Shown here in pieces: positions 1-8,929 of a DNA stretch of 56,902 nt. The stretch covers positions 1 to 56,902 of the forward strand of contig JAQYEW010000028.1 in assembly GCA_028723455.1 (NCBI GenBank). The letters are read 5' to 3'. Each line of letters starts with the position of its first letter. The first letter of the stretch is position 1. Both the position numbers and the translations under genes were made by a program. A model generated the notes under the pieces. It had not been told where the DNA came from and searched no databases. It saw only the letters and a program-made list of their open reading frames with translations. Source of the DNA: Prevotellaceae bacterium (GTDB lineage: Bacteria > Bacteroidota > Bacteroidia > Bacteroidales > Bacteroidaceae).

Positions 1-513
1 CTTCGGGACATGTCTGTGCTGATACGTTTGACAGAGGAGGATTATACCCAGAGTCTGGAACGGGAACCCGTGGACATCAATGAATTGGTTTCCGATGTCC
101 TGGCGGATGCCTCCTTGTCTCTGAATGAAAGAGGCATTACATCACAAGTGGACATTCCAAAGCCGACAACGGTTTATGGTGATAGGGACTTGTTGTACGG
201 CGTGTTCCGAAATTTGGTTGACAATGCCATATTCTATGCGGTGGGAGCCAGTACCATCCGTGTTTCATGCGTGGAAAGCAGTAACGAATATGTCTTTCAT
301 GTGAGCGACAATGGCGTGGGTGTGGAACCTCAGCATTTGCCTCGTATCTTTGAACGCTTCTATCGTGTGGACAAGGGTAGGACACGCAAACAGGGTGGCA
401 CGGGATTAGGTATGGCCATTGTGAAAAACGCGGTAACTGCGCACGGAGGAACTATCTTGGCCGAGGAAACACTGGGTGGCGGACTCACCATTCGTTTCAC
501 CCTGCCAAAATAA
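1..513 (+). CDS. Sensor histidine kinase, C-terminal part (5' end outside window)
   Basis: The reading frame is open from base 1, so the gene starts upstream of the window; the ATG at base 10 is internal. The visible 170 residues are the ATP-binding (HATPase_c) half of a two-component sensor kinase: an N box (NLVDNAIFYA), a G1 box (DNGVG), an F box (FERFYRVDKGR) and a G2 box (GGTGLGMAIVK). In this family the domain phosphorylates a histidine in the missing dimerization domain, and the phosphate passes to a response regulator. The box order and F-box sequence resemble PhoR-type kinases. The signal sensed cannot be told because the sensory part is missing. The gene converges on the DUF4834 gene with only 7 bases between the stops, and no terminator hairpin is visible there. 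Confidence 0.93.
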   Translation, partial: LRDMSVLIRLTEEDYTQSLEREPVDINELVSDVLADASLSLNERGITSQVDIPKPTTVYGDRDLLYGVFRNLVDNAIFYAVGASTIRVSCVESSNEYVFHVSDNGVGVEPQHLPRIFERFYRVDKGRTRKQGGTGLGMAIVKNAVTAHGGTILAEETLGGGLTIRFTLPK

Positions 514-520
514 AGTCCGT

Positions 521-796
521 TCATTTCATTTCTTCGTATTCAACGTATTCAGCGTTCTCATCATCGAAGAGAGGCTGTTCGTACGTCGTAGGGTCGGGTG
601 TCGCTTCCTCTGCCTGTTGTTGAGGTTGGGGGCGTTGCTGCTGGCGTTGCTGCCTATGTTGCTGTTGATTACCGCCCCTCATGCCGTTGCGCAGTTGGCG
701 GATGAAGCCAAAACCAACCCACAGTGCCACCAGAGAGAAGATGAGCACGAGGAATAAAACGGTGGATAGGATGGATAATAAGAAGGATATGATCAT
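521..796 (-). CDS. DUF4834 family small membrane protein
   Basis: A 91-residue protein with one N-terminal hydrophobic helix (about residues 3-28), then a glycine- and glutamine-rich segment (about 40-63) and an acidic, tyrosine-containing tail ending YEEMK. This layout matches the DUF4834 family of Bacteroidetes, whose function is unknown. It lies downstream of pssA and psd on the same strand (24-base gap), so it is probably cotranscribed with phosphatidylethanolamine synthesis genes; a membrane role is inference. A 93-codon frame on the opposite strand covers the same bases but has no family features. Confidence 0.8.
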   Translation of the reverse strand: MIISFLLSILSTVLFLVLIFSLVALWVGFGFIRQLRNGMRGGNQQQHRQQRQQQRPQPQQQAEEATPDPTTYEQPLFDDENAEYVEYEEMK

Positions 797-820
797 GTGA
801 GTGGGGTGTCGTTAAGATGT

Positions 821-1534
821 TTAATGGGCAGCGCGACGCACCTCGTAGATGCTGAGTGCCACATACCATACGATGATGGCGGCCAATGCACTGTAGCCCA
901 GCAGCAGCAAGGGCAGGCAGCCTGCCAGGAAGATATATTTTATTTTATTCTCAGCCCATGAAAGATTCTTGAATTTCAGGGCAAAGAGGGGAATCTCCGC
1001 CACCATCAGCCAGCAGAAGAGAATCATGAAGGCCAGCAGGAAGAGTGCATTGAAGCGTCCGCTGGTCAGAAAAGGATACTGCCCGATGATGATTGAACCC
1101 CAAAATAATGCGTTGGCTGGCGTTGGCAAGCCGATAAACGAGGTTGTCTGGCGCGTGTCCAAATTGAATTTAGCCAAGCGTAGGGCGCTGAATGCAGCCA
1201 TCAGGAAAGCAGAGTAGGGGAGTACTTTGCGCAGGAAGTCCACGCTTTCGGGATACTGCACCTGTTGGAAGAGGGAAAACACCAAGGCAGAGGGAGCCAC
1301 GCCAAACGTTATCACATCCGCCAGCGAATCCAATTCCTTGCCGATCGGAGAACTCACGTTCAGCAGGCGTGCCACCATGCCGTCAAAGAAATCAAAGACG
1401 GCTCCCGCGATGATGGCGATAACAGCCAGTACGAAATAACGGGGATATTGCGTGGCATTGAATGCCAAGAAGGTGGCCATGCAGCCACACATGAGGTTGC
1501 AACACGTAATGGCGTTGGGAATATGGCGTTTCAT
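821..1534 (-). CDS. pssA: CDP-diacylglycerol--serine O-phosphatidyltransferase
   Basis: Makes phosphatidylserine from CDP-diacylglycerol and serine at the inner membrane, the step before decarboxylation to phosphatidylethanolamine. The 237-residue protein carries the full CDP-alcohol phosphatidyltransferase signature DG-x2-AR-x8-G-x3-D-x3-D (D51, G52, A55, R56, G65, D69, D73), followed by several hydrophobic helices. The polytopic layout fits the type II (Bacillus-like) PssA and not the peripheral E. coli type. It starts 12 bases after the stop of psd, so both steps of the pathway sit in one operon. Length and motifs are normal. Confidence 0.97.
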   Translation of the reverse strand: MKRHIPNAITCCNLMCGCMATFLAFNATQYPRYFVLAVIAIIAGAVFDFFDGMVARLLNVSSPIGKELDSLADVITFGVAPSALVFSLFQQVQYPESVDFLRKVLPYSAFLMAAFSALRLAKFNLDTRQTTSFIGLPTPANALFWGSIIIGQYPFLTSGRFNALFLLAFMILFCWLMVAEIPLFALKFKNLSWAENKIKYIFLAGCLPLLLLGYSALAAIIVWYVALSIYEVRRAAH

Positions 1535-1546
1535 ACAGTTCCTTGT

Positions 1547-2260
1547 TTATAATTTTGCTATGACGGTTTTGTTACCTATCGTGCGTTGTCCCTTCTCCAC
1601 CAGCACCTTTGTGCCCAAAGGCAGGTAGAGGTCGACGCGCGAACCGAACTTGATGAAGCCCATGTGTTCGTCGATTTCGCAGGTCTCGTCCTGTTGGACA
1701 TAGGTTACGACACGACGGGCCATCGCGCCTGCCACCTGACGTGCCAGGATGTCCGTGCCCTGAGGGGTGGTGAAGACCACCGTGCTACGTTCGTTCTCAA
1801 TACTCGCCTTGGGCAGCCAGGCGGCGTGATAGTTGCCGTCGTGGTGGCGGACCAGTTTGACCGTTCCCTCGACAGGCACCCAGTTGGCGTGTACGTCGAA
1901 GACGCTCATGAAGATGGATACCATCAGGCGGCGGTCGTGGAAATATTCATTCTCCTCCACCTCTTCGATAACAACCACGTGTCCGTCGCAGGGCGCAACG
2001 ACTGTGTTCAACGTTTCGCCTTCGAATATGCGTGGCGGGCAACGGAAGAAATTCAGCACGATGACATAAAGTATGCCGCAGATGACCATCGATGTGGTCA
2101 GGATAAGGTGTGCCAGGTTGTCTTCAACCCCCAGTTGCTTCATGCCGAGCATCAGGCAAAGATTGAAAAGGACGAGCACCATGGCCCCCAAGATGAGTGA
2201 ATGGGTGCCTTCGCGGTGCAACTTTAGTTTCTGGAGGTGGCGAAGTGATATTTTTCTCAT
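1547..2260 (-). CDS. psd: Phosphatidylserine decarboxylase proenzyme
   Basis: Decarboxylates phosphatidylserine to phosphatidylethanolamine. The 237-residue protein is the short, proteobacterial/archaeal-type form. The C-terminal self-cleavage site is FGSR, with the serine at residue 207; in this family the Gly-Ser bond breaks and the serine becomes the pyruvoyl cofactor of the small subunit. Hydrophobic segments near residues 20-45 and 50-72 anchor it. Residues such as the HVVVIEEV and SVFDVHANWVP segments are typical of the family. It is the first gene of psd-pssA-DUF4834 and has a well-matched promoter 30-60 bases upstream on the minus strand. Confidence 0.96.
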   Translation of the reverse strand: MRKISLRHLQKLKLHREGTHSLILGAMVLVLFNLCLMLGMKQLGVEDNLAHLILTTSMVICGILYVIVLNFFRCPPRIFEGETLNTVVAPCDGHVVVIEEVEENEYFHDRRLMVSIFMSVFDVHANWVPVEGTVKLVRHHDGNYHAAWLPKASIENERSTVVFTTPQGTDILARQVAGAMARRVVTYVQQDETCEIDEHMGFIKFGSRVDLYLPLGTKVLVEKGQRTIGNKTVIAKL

Positions 2261-2291
2261 GAAAGTCAGGGTTCGTTATCGGTTAGATATA

Positions 2292-2323
2292 CAAAGATAC
2301 ATTATTATTGTGTGAATGGCAAA
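2292..2323 (-). promoter_or_regulatory. Bacteroidetes-type promoter of psd operon
   Basis: On the minus strand the -33 box TTTG (2320-2323) and the -7 box TATCTTTG (2292-2299) are separated by exactly 20 bases, matching the known Bacteroidetes primary-sigma pattern TTTG-N19/20-TAnnTTTG. Transcription would start near 2286, about 25 bases before the psd ATG. Confidence 0.7.
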
Positions 2324-2380
2324 TGCGTAGGAAATAAAACGCTTGCAGAACGTTAAAAAAGTCTTTTTTAATATTGTGGT

Positions 2381-2412
2381 TTTGGTAAATTCGGCGATAT
2401 GGTTTACCTTTA
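2381..2412 (+). promoter_or_regulatory. Bacteroidetes-type promoter of dnaE
   Basis: TTTG (2381-2384), a 20-base spacer, then TACCTTTA (2405-2412), one mismatch from TAnnTTTG. The predicted start of transcription is near 2418, which favours the ATG at 2443 over the in-frame TTG at 2416 as the dnaE start. Confidence 0.6.
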
Positions 2413-2442
2413 CCCTTGAACATCTTATTCTATCCTTTAGCT

Positions 2443-5400
2443 ATGCTTGATTACGTTCATCTTCACGTTCATACCCAATACTCTCTGTTGGACGGTGCCT
2501 GTAAGATCTCCGACCTGGTGGATAAAGCCATTGCGGACGGTATGCGCGGCATGGCCATCACGGATCATGGCAACATGTTCGGCGTGAAGGAACTTTTGGA
2601 TTATTGCAACAAAATAAACGGCAAGCGCAGGAAAGAGGGTTTGGAACCTTTCAAGCCCATCTTTGGTTGCGAGATGTATGTCTGTCCGCGCCGAAAGGAG
2701 GACAAGAACAAGGAGATGGGCGATGGCAGGCGCTATCACCTGGTGGTTTTGGCCAAAAACGAGATCGGATACCGCAACCTGTCTCAGTTGGTAAGCCGTT
2801 CGTGGACGGATGGCTTCTATAACAAACCCCGTACGGACCACGATGATCTGGAGCGTTTCCACGAGGGTCTGATAGTCTGCACCGCCTGTATCGCCGGCGA
2901 GGTGCCCCGCGCCATACTTCAGAACGATCTGGCGAAGGCGGAGGAGACCATTGCATGGTACAAGCGCGTTTTTGGCGACGATTACTATTTGGAGATTCAG
3001 CGCCACGAAGTGAAGGATCCCATGCAGCGTGCCAATCGCGAGACCTATCCCTTGCAGCAGCAGGTAAATGCGCAGATGCTCGAATTGGCGAAGAAGCATG
3101 GGGTAAAGGTGGTGTGCACCAACGACGTTCACTTTGTGAATCAGGACGATGCCGAAGCGCATGACGTGCTGATTTGCCTTAGTACGGGCAAGGACCGCGA
3201 CGATCCCTCGCGCATGCTATATAGCAAACAGGAGTGGTTCAAGACGCGTGCGGAGATGAATGAACTCTTCAGCGATGTTCCCGAGGCATTGACCAATACG
3301 GTGGAGGTGCTGGACAAAGTGGAGCTTTATGACCTGGACAGCAATCCCATCATGCCCTTCTTCCCCATTCCCGAGGACTTTGGTACCGAAGAGCAATGGC
3401 GCCAGCGTATCACTCCCGAGGAACTGTTCCGCGAATTCACGTCTGACGAGAATGGCGAGCACACGCTGCCCGAGGAAGTCGGAAAGGAGAAAGTGGAGAA
3501 ATTGGGCGGCCTGGACAAACTGTATCGCATCAAGTTCGAGGCCGACTATTTGGGCAAACTGGCCTATGAGGGTGCGGCACGCCTTTATCCCATGCCGCTT
3601 GACAAGGAGGTGGATGACCGCATCCGTTTCGAGCTGCATATCATGAAGACCATGGGATTCCCCGGTTACTTCCTCATCGTGCAGGATTTCATCAACGCCG
3701 CGCGCAAGGAACTGGACGTATGGGTAGGTCCGGGACGTGGTTCTGCGGCTGGTAGTGTGGTGGCCTATTGCCTGGGCATCACGAAGCTCGACCCTATGAA
3801 GTACGACCTGCTGTTCGAGCGTTTCCTGAACCCCGACCGTATCTCGCTGCCCGATATCGACACCGATTTCGACAATGATGGCCGTGGCAAAGTGCTGCAA
3901 TGGGTAATGGACAAGTACGGCCACGAGAATTGTGCCCATATCATTACTTACAGCACCATGGCTACGAAGAACAGCATCAAGGACGTGGCACGTGTGTTGA
4001 AGTATCCCCTTTCGGAAACCAATGCGCTTTGCAAGGCCATCCCCGACCGTCTGCCCGAGGGAGCGAAGATGAACCTGAAGAATGCCATCAGATATACGCC
4101 CGAGTTGCAGCAGGCAGAGTCCTCGCCTAATCTCATAGCGCGCGATACGATCAAGTATGCCCAGAAGCTGGAGGGAACGGTGCGCGGAACGGGTATCCAC
4201 GCCTGTGGCTTTATTATCTGTCGCGACCCTATCGCGTCTCATGTGCCTATCAGTACCGCTGACGACCCCGACTTCCCCGACCGCAAGACCGCTGTTACGC
4301 AATACGACGGCCATGTCATTGAAAGTACGGGCCTGATCAAGATGGACTTTCTGGGCTTGAAGACGCTGAGCGAGCTGAAGGAGGCTTGCCGCGTTGTAAA
4401 GGAGGCGGAAGGCGTGGATATTGACCTGGACAACCTGCCCATCGACGACGAACTTACCTACAAGCTCTATCAGGAGGGGCGTACCGTGGGCACTTTCCAA
4501 TTCGAGAGTGCGGGCATGCAGAAACACCTGAAAGAGCTGAAACCCACGGTCTTCGAGGACCTTATTGCCATGAACGCCCTCTATCGCCCGGGGCCTATGG
4601 ACTATATCCCCAGTTTCATCCGACGCAAGAACGGTCTGGAACCTATCACTTACGACATCCCCGTGATGGAGAAATACCTGAAGGACACCTATGGTATTAC
4701 GGTCTATCAGGAACAGGTGATGCTACTGAGCCGCCTGTTGGCGAACTTCACCCGTGGCGAGAGCGATGCCCTGCGCAAAGCGATGGGTAAGAAGAAGAAG
4801 AGTATCGTTGATGCCATGAAGCCTAAGTTTATCGAAGGCGGCAAGGCCAACGGCTATGACCCCAAGGTGCTGGATAAGATTTGGGGCGATTGGGAGAAGT
4901 TCGCTTCTTACGCCTTCAACAAATCGCATGCCGCCTGTTACAGTTGGGTGGCGTATCAGACGGCCTATATCAAGGCCCATTATCCCGCCGAGTTCATGGC
5001 CGCCCTGCTGACGCGCCGCAAGGACGACATCAAGGAAACGTCCAAACTGCTGGACGAGTGCAAGGCAATGGGTATTCCTGTATTGGGTCCTGACATCAAC
5101 GAATCGCAGGCCAATGCCACGGTGAACGGGAAAAAGGAGATACGTTTCGGATTGAGCGCCATCAAGGGCTTCGGCGAGAGTGCTACGGAGGAGGTCGTGA
5201 ACGAGCGCCTCAAGAACGGCCCTTACAAGGACATCTATGATTTCGTACAGCGCGTCAATATGAGCGTGGTAAAGAAAAGTGGCTTGGAGTGCCTTGCCTT
5301 AAGCGGTGCCTTTGACAGTTTTGCCTTTCAGATCCGTCGTGAACAGTTCTTTGCCCCCATGCCCTCGGGCGGCACCTTTGTGGACACCTTGGTGCGATAC

Positions 5401-6156
5401 AGCCAGCAGTACGCCACTACGATGCAGGAGGCGCGGTACAGCCTCTTCGGCATGGACGAGGTAATGGTCAATGTCCCCCCTGTTCCTCAGGCTCAGCCTT
5501 GGAGTGATATGGAACGCCTGAACCGCGAAAAAGAGCTGGTAGGCATGTTCCTCAGTGCGCATCCGCTGGATAAGTATTCCGTCATTGTCAACCATGTCTG
5601 CAACCTGAAATGTGCCGATATCGCTTCGGCTACGGAATACGCTCCCGGCACGGAACTGCATTTCGGAGGCATCATTACGGCGGTGAAGACCGGTTTCAGT
5701 CAGAAAGACGGCAAGCCCTATGGCATTGCAACCATCGAGGACTATAGCGGTGCCGGAGAACTACGCCTCTTTGGCGATCGCTGGGCCAATATGAGTGGCT
5801 ACATGGTGGCGGGCAATGCCCTTTACCTTACGGCCACCATCGAGGCGAACCGCTATGACCAGGAAAGAAAGTACTTTACGATTACTTTGGCACAGTTTTT
5901 GGAAGATGTCAAGGAGCATCTGGTGCATGCCATAACGCTGGACATGAACCTGGAGGACTTGGACGGCGAGTTTGCCACCACCCTGAGCGAACTGATGAAC
6001 AAGCATCGTGGCAAGGTGGAGCTGCGTTTCAATCTCTATGACCACAAGTACAACGACCACATGAGACTCTTGGCGAAGGAAACGGTCAGTTTGAATCCCA
6101 ACTTGCTGGATTTCCTGGATGCTAACAAAGAAATAATAAGTTATCATATAAATTGA
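2443..6156 (+). CDS. dnaE: DNA polymerase III subunit alpha (DnaE)
   Basis: Catalytic subunit of the replicative DNA polymerase. I place the start at ATG 2443 (1237 residues, beginning MLDYVHLHVHTQYSLLDG), because the PHP domain of this family begins within a few residues of the N terminus and the promoter would put transcription start at about 2418; an in-frame TTG at 2416 would add nine residues. Visible parts are the N-terminal PHP domain (HLHVH near residue 6, ITDHGNMFG), the palm with the catalytic acidic pair in PDIDTDF (D471 and D473), the finger region with KAMGKKKK, the NKSHAACYSW motif and a C-terminal OB-fold region (about residues 1080-1180). It is followed after 31 bases by trxA. 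Length is as expected for a DnaE1-type enzyme. Confidence 0.97.
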   Translation: MLDYVHLHVHTQYSLLDGACKISDLVDKAIADGMRGMAITDHGNMFGVKELLDYCNKINGKRRKEGLEPFKPIFGCEMYVCPRRKEDKNKEMGDGRRYHLVVLAKNEIGYRNLSQLVSRSWTDGFYNKPRTDHDDLERFHEGLIVCTACIAGEVPRAILQNDLAKAEETIAWYKRVFGDDYYLEIQRHEVKDPMQRANRETYPLQQQVNAQMLELAKKHGVKVVCTNDVHFVNQDDAEAHDVLICLSTGKDRDDPSRMLYSKQEWFKTRAEMNELFSDVPEALTNTVEVLDKVELYDLDSNPIMPFFPIPEDFGTEEQWRQRITPEELFREFTSDENGEHTLPEEVGKEKVEKLGGLDKLYRIKFEADYLGKLAYEGAARLYPMPLDKEVDDRIRFELHIMKTMGFPGYFLIVQDFINAARKELDVWVGPGRGSAAGSVVAYCLGITKLDPMKYDLLFERFLNPDRISLPDIDTDFDNDGRGKVLQWVMDKYGHENCAHIITYSTMATKNSIKDVARVLKYPLSETNALCKAIPDRLPEGAKMNLKNAIRYTPELQQAESSPNLIARDTIKYAQKLEGTVRGTGIHACGFIICRDPIASHVPISTADDPDFPDRKTAVTQYDGHVIESTGLIKMDFLGLKTLSELKEACRVVKEAEGVDIDLDNLPIDDELTYKLYQEGRTVGTFQFESAGMQKHLKELKPTVFEDLIAMNALYRPGPMDYIPSFIRRKNGLEPITYDIPVMEKYLKDTYGITVYQEQVMLLSRLLANFTRGESDALRKAMGKKKKSIVDAMKPKFIEGGKANGYDPKVLDKIWGDWEKFASYAFNKSHAACYSWVAYQTAYIKAHYPAEFMAALLTRRKDDIKETSKLLDECKAMGIPVLGPDINESQANATVNGKKEIRFGLSAIKGFGESATEEVVNERLKNGPYKDIYDFVQRVNMSVVKKSGLECLALSGAFDSFAFQIRREQFFAPMPSGGTFVDTLVRYSQQYATTMQEARYSLFGMDEVMVNVPPVPQAQPWSDMERLNREKELVGMFLSAHPLDKYSVIVNHVCNLKCADIASATEYAPGTELHFGGIITAVKTGFSQKDGKPYGIATIEDYSGAGELRLFGDRWANMSGYMVAGNALYLTATIEANRYDQERKYFTITLAQFLEDVKEHLVHAITLDMNLEDLDGEFATTLSELMNKHRGKVELRFNLYDHKYNDHMRLLAKETVSLNPNLLDFLDANKEIISYHIN

Positions 6157-6187
6157 ACTAACGAACAAACTAAAAAATAAGGAAATT

Positions 6188-6508
6188 ATGGTACAGCACA
6201 TTGAAAGTAAAGAACAGTTCGAGACCATGAAGCAGAGCGGCATGCCTGCATTGGTGGATTTTTGGGCAACCTGGTGTGGTCCCTGTAAGCGTATCGCTCC
6301 TGTAATCGAGGAACTGGGTGCAGAGTACGAGGGTCGCGCCAACGTTGCAAAGGTGGATGTCGAGGAGGTGGACGAGGTTGCCGTTGACTTTCAGGTAACC
6401 AGTATCCCCACGCTTATCTTCTTGGACAAAGAGGGCAAAGTGGCTCAGCGCCTGGTGGGCGTTCAGACCAAGGCCAAACTGCAAGAAGAACTCAATAAAT
6501 TGCTCTAA
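6188..6508 (+). CDS. trxA: Thioredoxin
   Basis: A 106-residue single-domain thioredoxin, the cytoplasmic dithiol reductant. The active site WCGPC (C30, C33) is preceded by FWAT, and the cis-proline motif SIPT occurs near residue 76, as in classical TrxA. No signal peptide is present, so it should act in the cytoplasm. It sits 31 bases downstream of dnaE and 4 bases upstream of a small acidic protein gene; no separate promoter is visible, so cotranscription with dnaE is likely. Confidence 0.95.
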   Translation: MVQHIESKEQFETMKQSGMPALVDFWATWCGPCKRIAPVIEELGAEYEGRANVAKVDVEEVDEVAVDFQVTSIPTLIFLDKEGKVAQRLVGVQTKAKLQEELNKLL

Positions 6509-6512
6509 GCGT

Positions 6513-6836
6513 ATGGCATTCGAAGAAGACCTGTTGCGCGACGCCGAGGACGACGCACGCACCGTTGCATACATTCAGGCTTATCTGCCCAGCGAACTGA
6601 AGGAGAAGTTTGACGAGGATGTCCTCTATTATTTTCACGACCTCATCGGCGAGTACATTGTCGATTTGCTGGAGAAGTCGGACAACGAAGAGGAAATCGA
6701 CATCGACGTGGAGGCTTGTGCCGCCTATCTGGTGAAGCAGGCCAAGAAGGAAAAGATCGGTGATTTTGACGTTGAGGATGTCCGTTGGGTCGTAGACGGC
6801 GAATTGGAGTTCGCCGACCAGGCAGAAGAGGACTAA
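6513..6836 (+). CDS. Conserved small acidic protein, function unknown
   Basis: A 107-residue, strongly acidic protein (segments DRD/EDD at 6-14, NEEEIDIDVE near 67-76, and tail EFADQAEED) without cysteine pairs, signal peptide or membrane segments. I do not recognise a characterised family, though the alternating acidic and hydrophobic pattern suggests a folded helical cytosolic protein. The start 4 bases after the trxA stop implies translational coupling with trxA. It is followed by a long AT-rich hairpin that may end the dnaE-trxA transcript. Confidence 0.78.
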   Translation: MAFEEDLLRDAEDDARTVAYIQAYLPSELKEKFDEDVLYYFHDLIGEYIVDLLEKSDNEEEIDIDVEACAAYLVKQAKKEKIGDFDVEDVRWVVDGELEFADQAEED

Positions 6837-6849
6837 AAACTCCCCCATG

Positions 6850-6912
6850 AAAACTATATAGTAATTTGCATGAAAACAAATATATGTTTTGGTGCAAATT
6901 ACTATATGTTTT
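6850..6912. repeat. Long AT-rich palindrome built from AAAAC...GTTTT units; possible terminator
   Basis: Bases 6858-6870 (ATAGTAATTTGCA) are repeated exactly in inverse at 6893-6905. The arms extend outward to AAAAC (6850-6854) and GTTTT (6908-6912) with a single bulged base, giving a stem of about 20 pairs. The loop holds a second small palindrome, AAAACA...TGTTTT (6873-6890). A T-rich stretch (6909-6922) follows on the plus strand, so this can terminate the dnaE-trxA transcript. Another unit, CTATATGTTTT, follows at 6924-6934. Similar units occur at 28211-28275 and 48255-48295. Confidence 0.7.
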
Positions 6913-6937
6913 TTATTTTTTATCTATATGTTTTCCT

Positions 6938-7354
6938 TTATGCAGGCAGGCTGATTCTCCGCTTGCCGTCCTCAATCTCCTCAATCTGCACATTTACAGC
7001 GTCCTGCGGAAGCAGAGGCTCTACCATTTCCGGCCATTCGATCAGGCAGAGGTTCCCGCTGTAGAAGTATTCCTCGCACCCCATGTCGTAGGCTTCGCCA
7101 AGGTTCTTCAGACGATAGAAGTCGAAGTGGAAGATGGGGTCTCCCTCGCCGTCGGCGTATTCGTTGACGATGGCAAAGGTAGGGCTGTTGATGGCGTCCT
7201 GCACGCCCAGATGCTGACAGAGGGCTTTGATGAAGGTGGTTTTGCCTGCGCCCATCTTGCCGTTGAAGGCAAAGACGCGACGTTTGCCGATGGCGTCGGC
7301 AAACAGGCGGGCAGCCTCGCCGATTTCGCTGAGTGAATTGATGACAATCTCCAT
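6938..7354 (-). CDS. tsaE: tRNA threonylcarbamoyladenosine biosynthesis ATPase TsaE
   Basis: The 138-residue protein is the P-loop ATPase that works with TsaB and TsaD to place threonylcarbamoyl on A37 of ANN-decoding tRNAs. The Walker A motif is GKMGAGKTT (about residues 31-39), followed by the family motif SPTFAIVNEY and by FHFDFYRL and LIEWPE. Length is near the family norm. It is the last gene of the minus-strand run aroA-hypothetical-porW-porX-tsaE, 11 bases after porX. Confidence 0.96.
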   Translation of the reverse strand: MEIVINSLSEIGEAARLFADAIGKRRVFAFNGKMGAGKTTFIKALCQHLGVQDAINSPTFAIVNEYADGEGDPIFHFDFYRLKNLGEAYDMGCEEYFYSGNLCLIEWPEMVEPLLPQDAVNVQIEEIEDGKRRISLPA

Positions 7355-7365
7355 ATTTTTCTTTT

Positions 7366-8916
7366 TTAGATTCTTTTCTTGCCTTTCAGCGTAATGAGGG
7401 GGATGAGCATTTCTTCTAATGAGATGCCACCGTGCTGGAAGGTGTTCTTGTAATAGCTGACGTAGTAGTTGTAGTTGTTGGGATAGGCGAAGAAGCTGTC
7501 GCCCGTGGCGAAGATGTAGGTGGTGGAGATGTTGGGAGCGGGCAGCTGGACACGCTTGGGGTCCGTGATCTCGTAAACCTCCTTGGGATTATAGCTCAGG
7601 TTCTTGCCTATTTTGTAGCGTAGGTTGGTGTTTGTGTTGCGGTCGCCAATCACTTTTACGGGCGTGCTGCATCGGATGGAGCCGTGGTCCGTGGTAAGGA
7701 TGACGGTGTAGTCGCTCTGAGAGAGCGCGCGGAAGAGGTCGCGTAGGGCGGAGTGGAGGAACCACGAGAGGGTGATACTGCGGTACGCCGCCTCGTTGTT
7801 CGCCAGTTCGCGTACCATGCGGCTCTCTGTGCGGGCGTGGGAAAGCATGTCGATAAAGTTCAGCACGACAACGTTCAGGTCGTGCTTTTCCAGTTGTGGC
7901 AACTGTTCAACCAGTTTTTCCGCAGCCTGCGAGTCGTTGATTTTATGGTACGAGAAGGAGTTGCGGCGGCGGTAGCGGTCCAGCAGGGTTTGGATCAGTG
8001 GAGCTTCGTTCAGGTTCTTACCCTCCTCGCTGTCCTCGTCCACCCAATATTCGGGCAGCAGCTTTTCAATGTTGGCGGGCAAGAGTCCGCTGAAGATGGC
8101 GTTGCGTGCGTATTGTGTGGCCGTGGGCAGGATGCTGCAATAGAGTTCCTCTTCAAAGGTGAACTGGTCGGAAATCTCTTTGGCAAGCGTGCGCCATTGG
8201 TCGAAACGGAAATTGTCGATAACCAGCAAGAACACCTTTTCGCCACGGTTGAGGGCGGGGAACACCTTGTGCTTGAAGATGTCCATGCTCATCACGGGGC
8301 GCTCCTCTGTACCGTCGATCCAGGGCTGGTAGTGCTTCTTGATGAACTTGGCAAAGGCCGCGTTGGCCTCCGTGCGTTGCATCATGAGCATTTCCTGCAT
8401 GGCGCTGTCGGTTTCCGACAGTTCCTGTTCCCAGAAAGTCAGTTTCTTGTACACCTCCACCCAATCGTTGAAGGTCAGCGAGTCGTTGATCTGCATACCC
8501 AGCGAGCCAAAGTTCTGTTGGTAGTTGTGTTGCGTTACCTCGCTGCGGATTTCGCGTTGGTGGATATTCTTCTTCAGCGTCATCAGTATCTGTGTGGGGT
8601 TGACGGGCTTGATCAGGTAGTCCGCAATCTTGGCACCGATGGCTTGGTTCATGATGTTCTCTTCCTCGTTCTTCGTTACCATGACCACGGGCACTTCGGG
8701 TGCGATGTCCTTGATACGCTGTAGGGTTTCCAATCCGCTGATGCCGGGCATATTCTCGTCCAGCAGTATCAGGTCATAGCTCTCCGTCTGGCAAAGGTCC
8801 AAGGCGTCGATGCCGTTGCTGGCGGTGTCCACGTCATAGCCCTTGCCTTTGAGGTAGAGGATATAGCTTTTCAGGAGGTCGATTTCGTCATCAACCCAAA
8901 GGAGTTTGTAGTTCAT
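7366..8916 (-). CDS. porX: PorX: response regulator fused to PglZ/alkaline-phosphatase-like domain
   Basis: A 516-residue protein starting at MNYKLLWVDDE; the frame is open 44 codons further upstream, but that part lies inside porW and has no domain. Residues 1-120 are a response-regulator receiver (acid pocket D9/D10, phosphate acceptor D53 in LLLDENMPG, conserved Lys in YLIKPV). The rest is a PglZ-type phosphatase/phosphodiesterase domain with metal-binding motifs LVIDNFRFDQW and TTDHGS. In Porphyromonas and Flavobacterium, PorX controls the type IX secretion system (T9SS) together with the kinase PorY. It lies 13 bases downstream of porW, so a secretion regulator and a secretion lipoprotein are cotranscribed. 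Confidence 0.93.
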   Translation of the reverse strand: MNYKLLWVDDEIDLLKSYILYLKGKGYDVDTASNGIDALDLCQTESYDLILLDENMPGISGLETLQRIKDIAPEVPVVMVTKNEEENIMNQAIGAKIADYLIKPVNPTQILMTLKKNIHQREIRSEVTQHNYQQNFGSLGMQINDSLTFNDWVEVYKKLTFWEQELSETDSAMQEMLMMQRTEANAAFAKFIKKHYQPWIDGTEERPVMSMDIFKHKVFPALNRGEKVFLLVIDNFRFDQWRTLAKEISDQFTFEEELYCSILPTATQYARNAIFSGLLPANIEKLLPEYWVDEDSEEGKNLNEAPLIQTLLDRYRRRNSFSYHKINDSQAAEKLVEQLPQLEKHDLNVVVLNFIDMLSHARTESRMVRELANNEAAYRSITLSWFLHSALRDLFRALSQSDYTVILTTDHGSIRCSTPVKVIGDRNTNTNLRYKIGKNLSYNPKEVYEITDPKRVQLPAPNISTTYIFATGDSFFAYPNNYNYYVSYYKNTFQHGGISLEEMLIPLITLKGKKRI

Positions 8917-8929
8917 AGCGTGCGTTCTG

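Noticed and set aside
476..757. A 93-codon plus-strand frame over the DUF4834 gene
   Set aside because: The minus-strand frame has the right family layout, spacing and operon; the plus frame starts inside the kinase gene.
2416..2442. TTG at 2416 as the dnaE start
   Set aside because: It would sit at the predicted transcription start and add nine residues before a normal PHP-domain N terminus at ATG 2443.
3217..4527. A 436-codon open frame on the minus strand under dnaE
   Set aside because: Antisense shadow of dnaE; His/Leu-rich with no motif.
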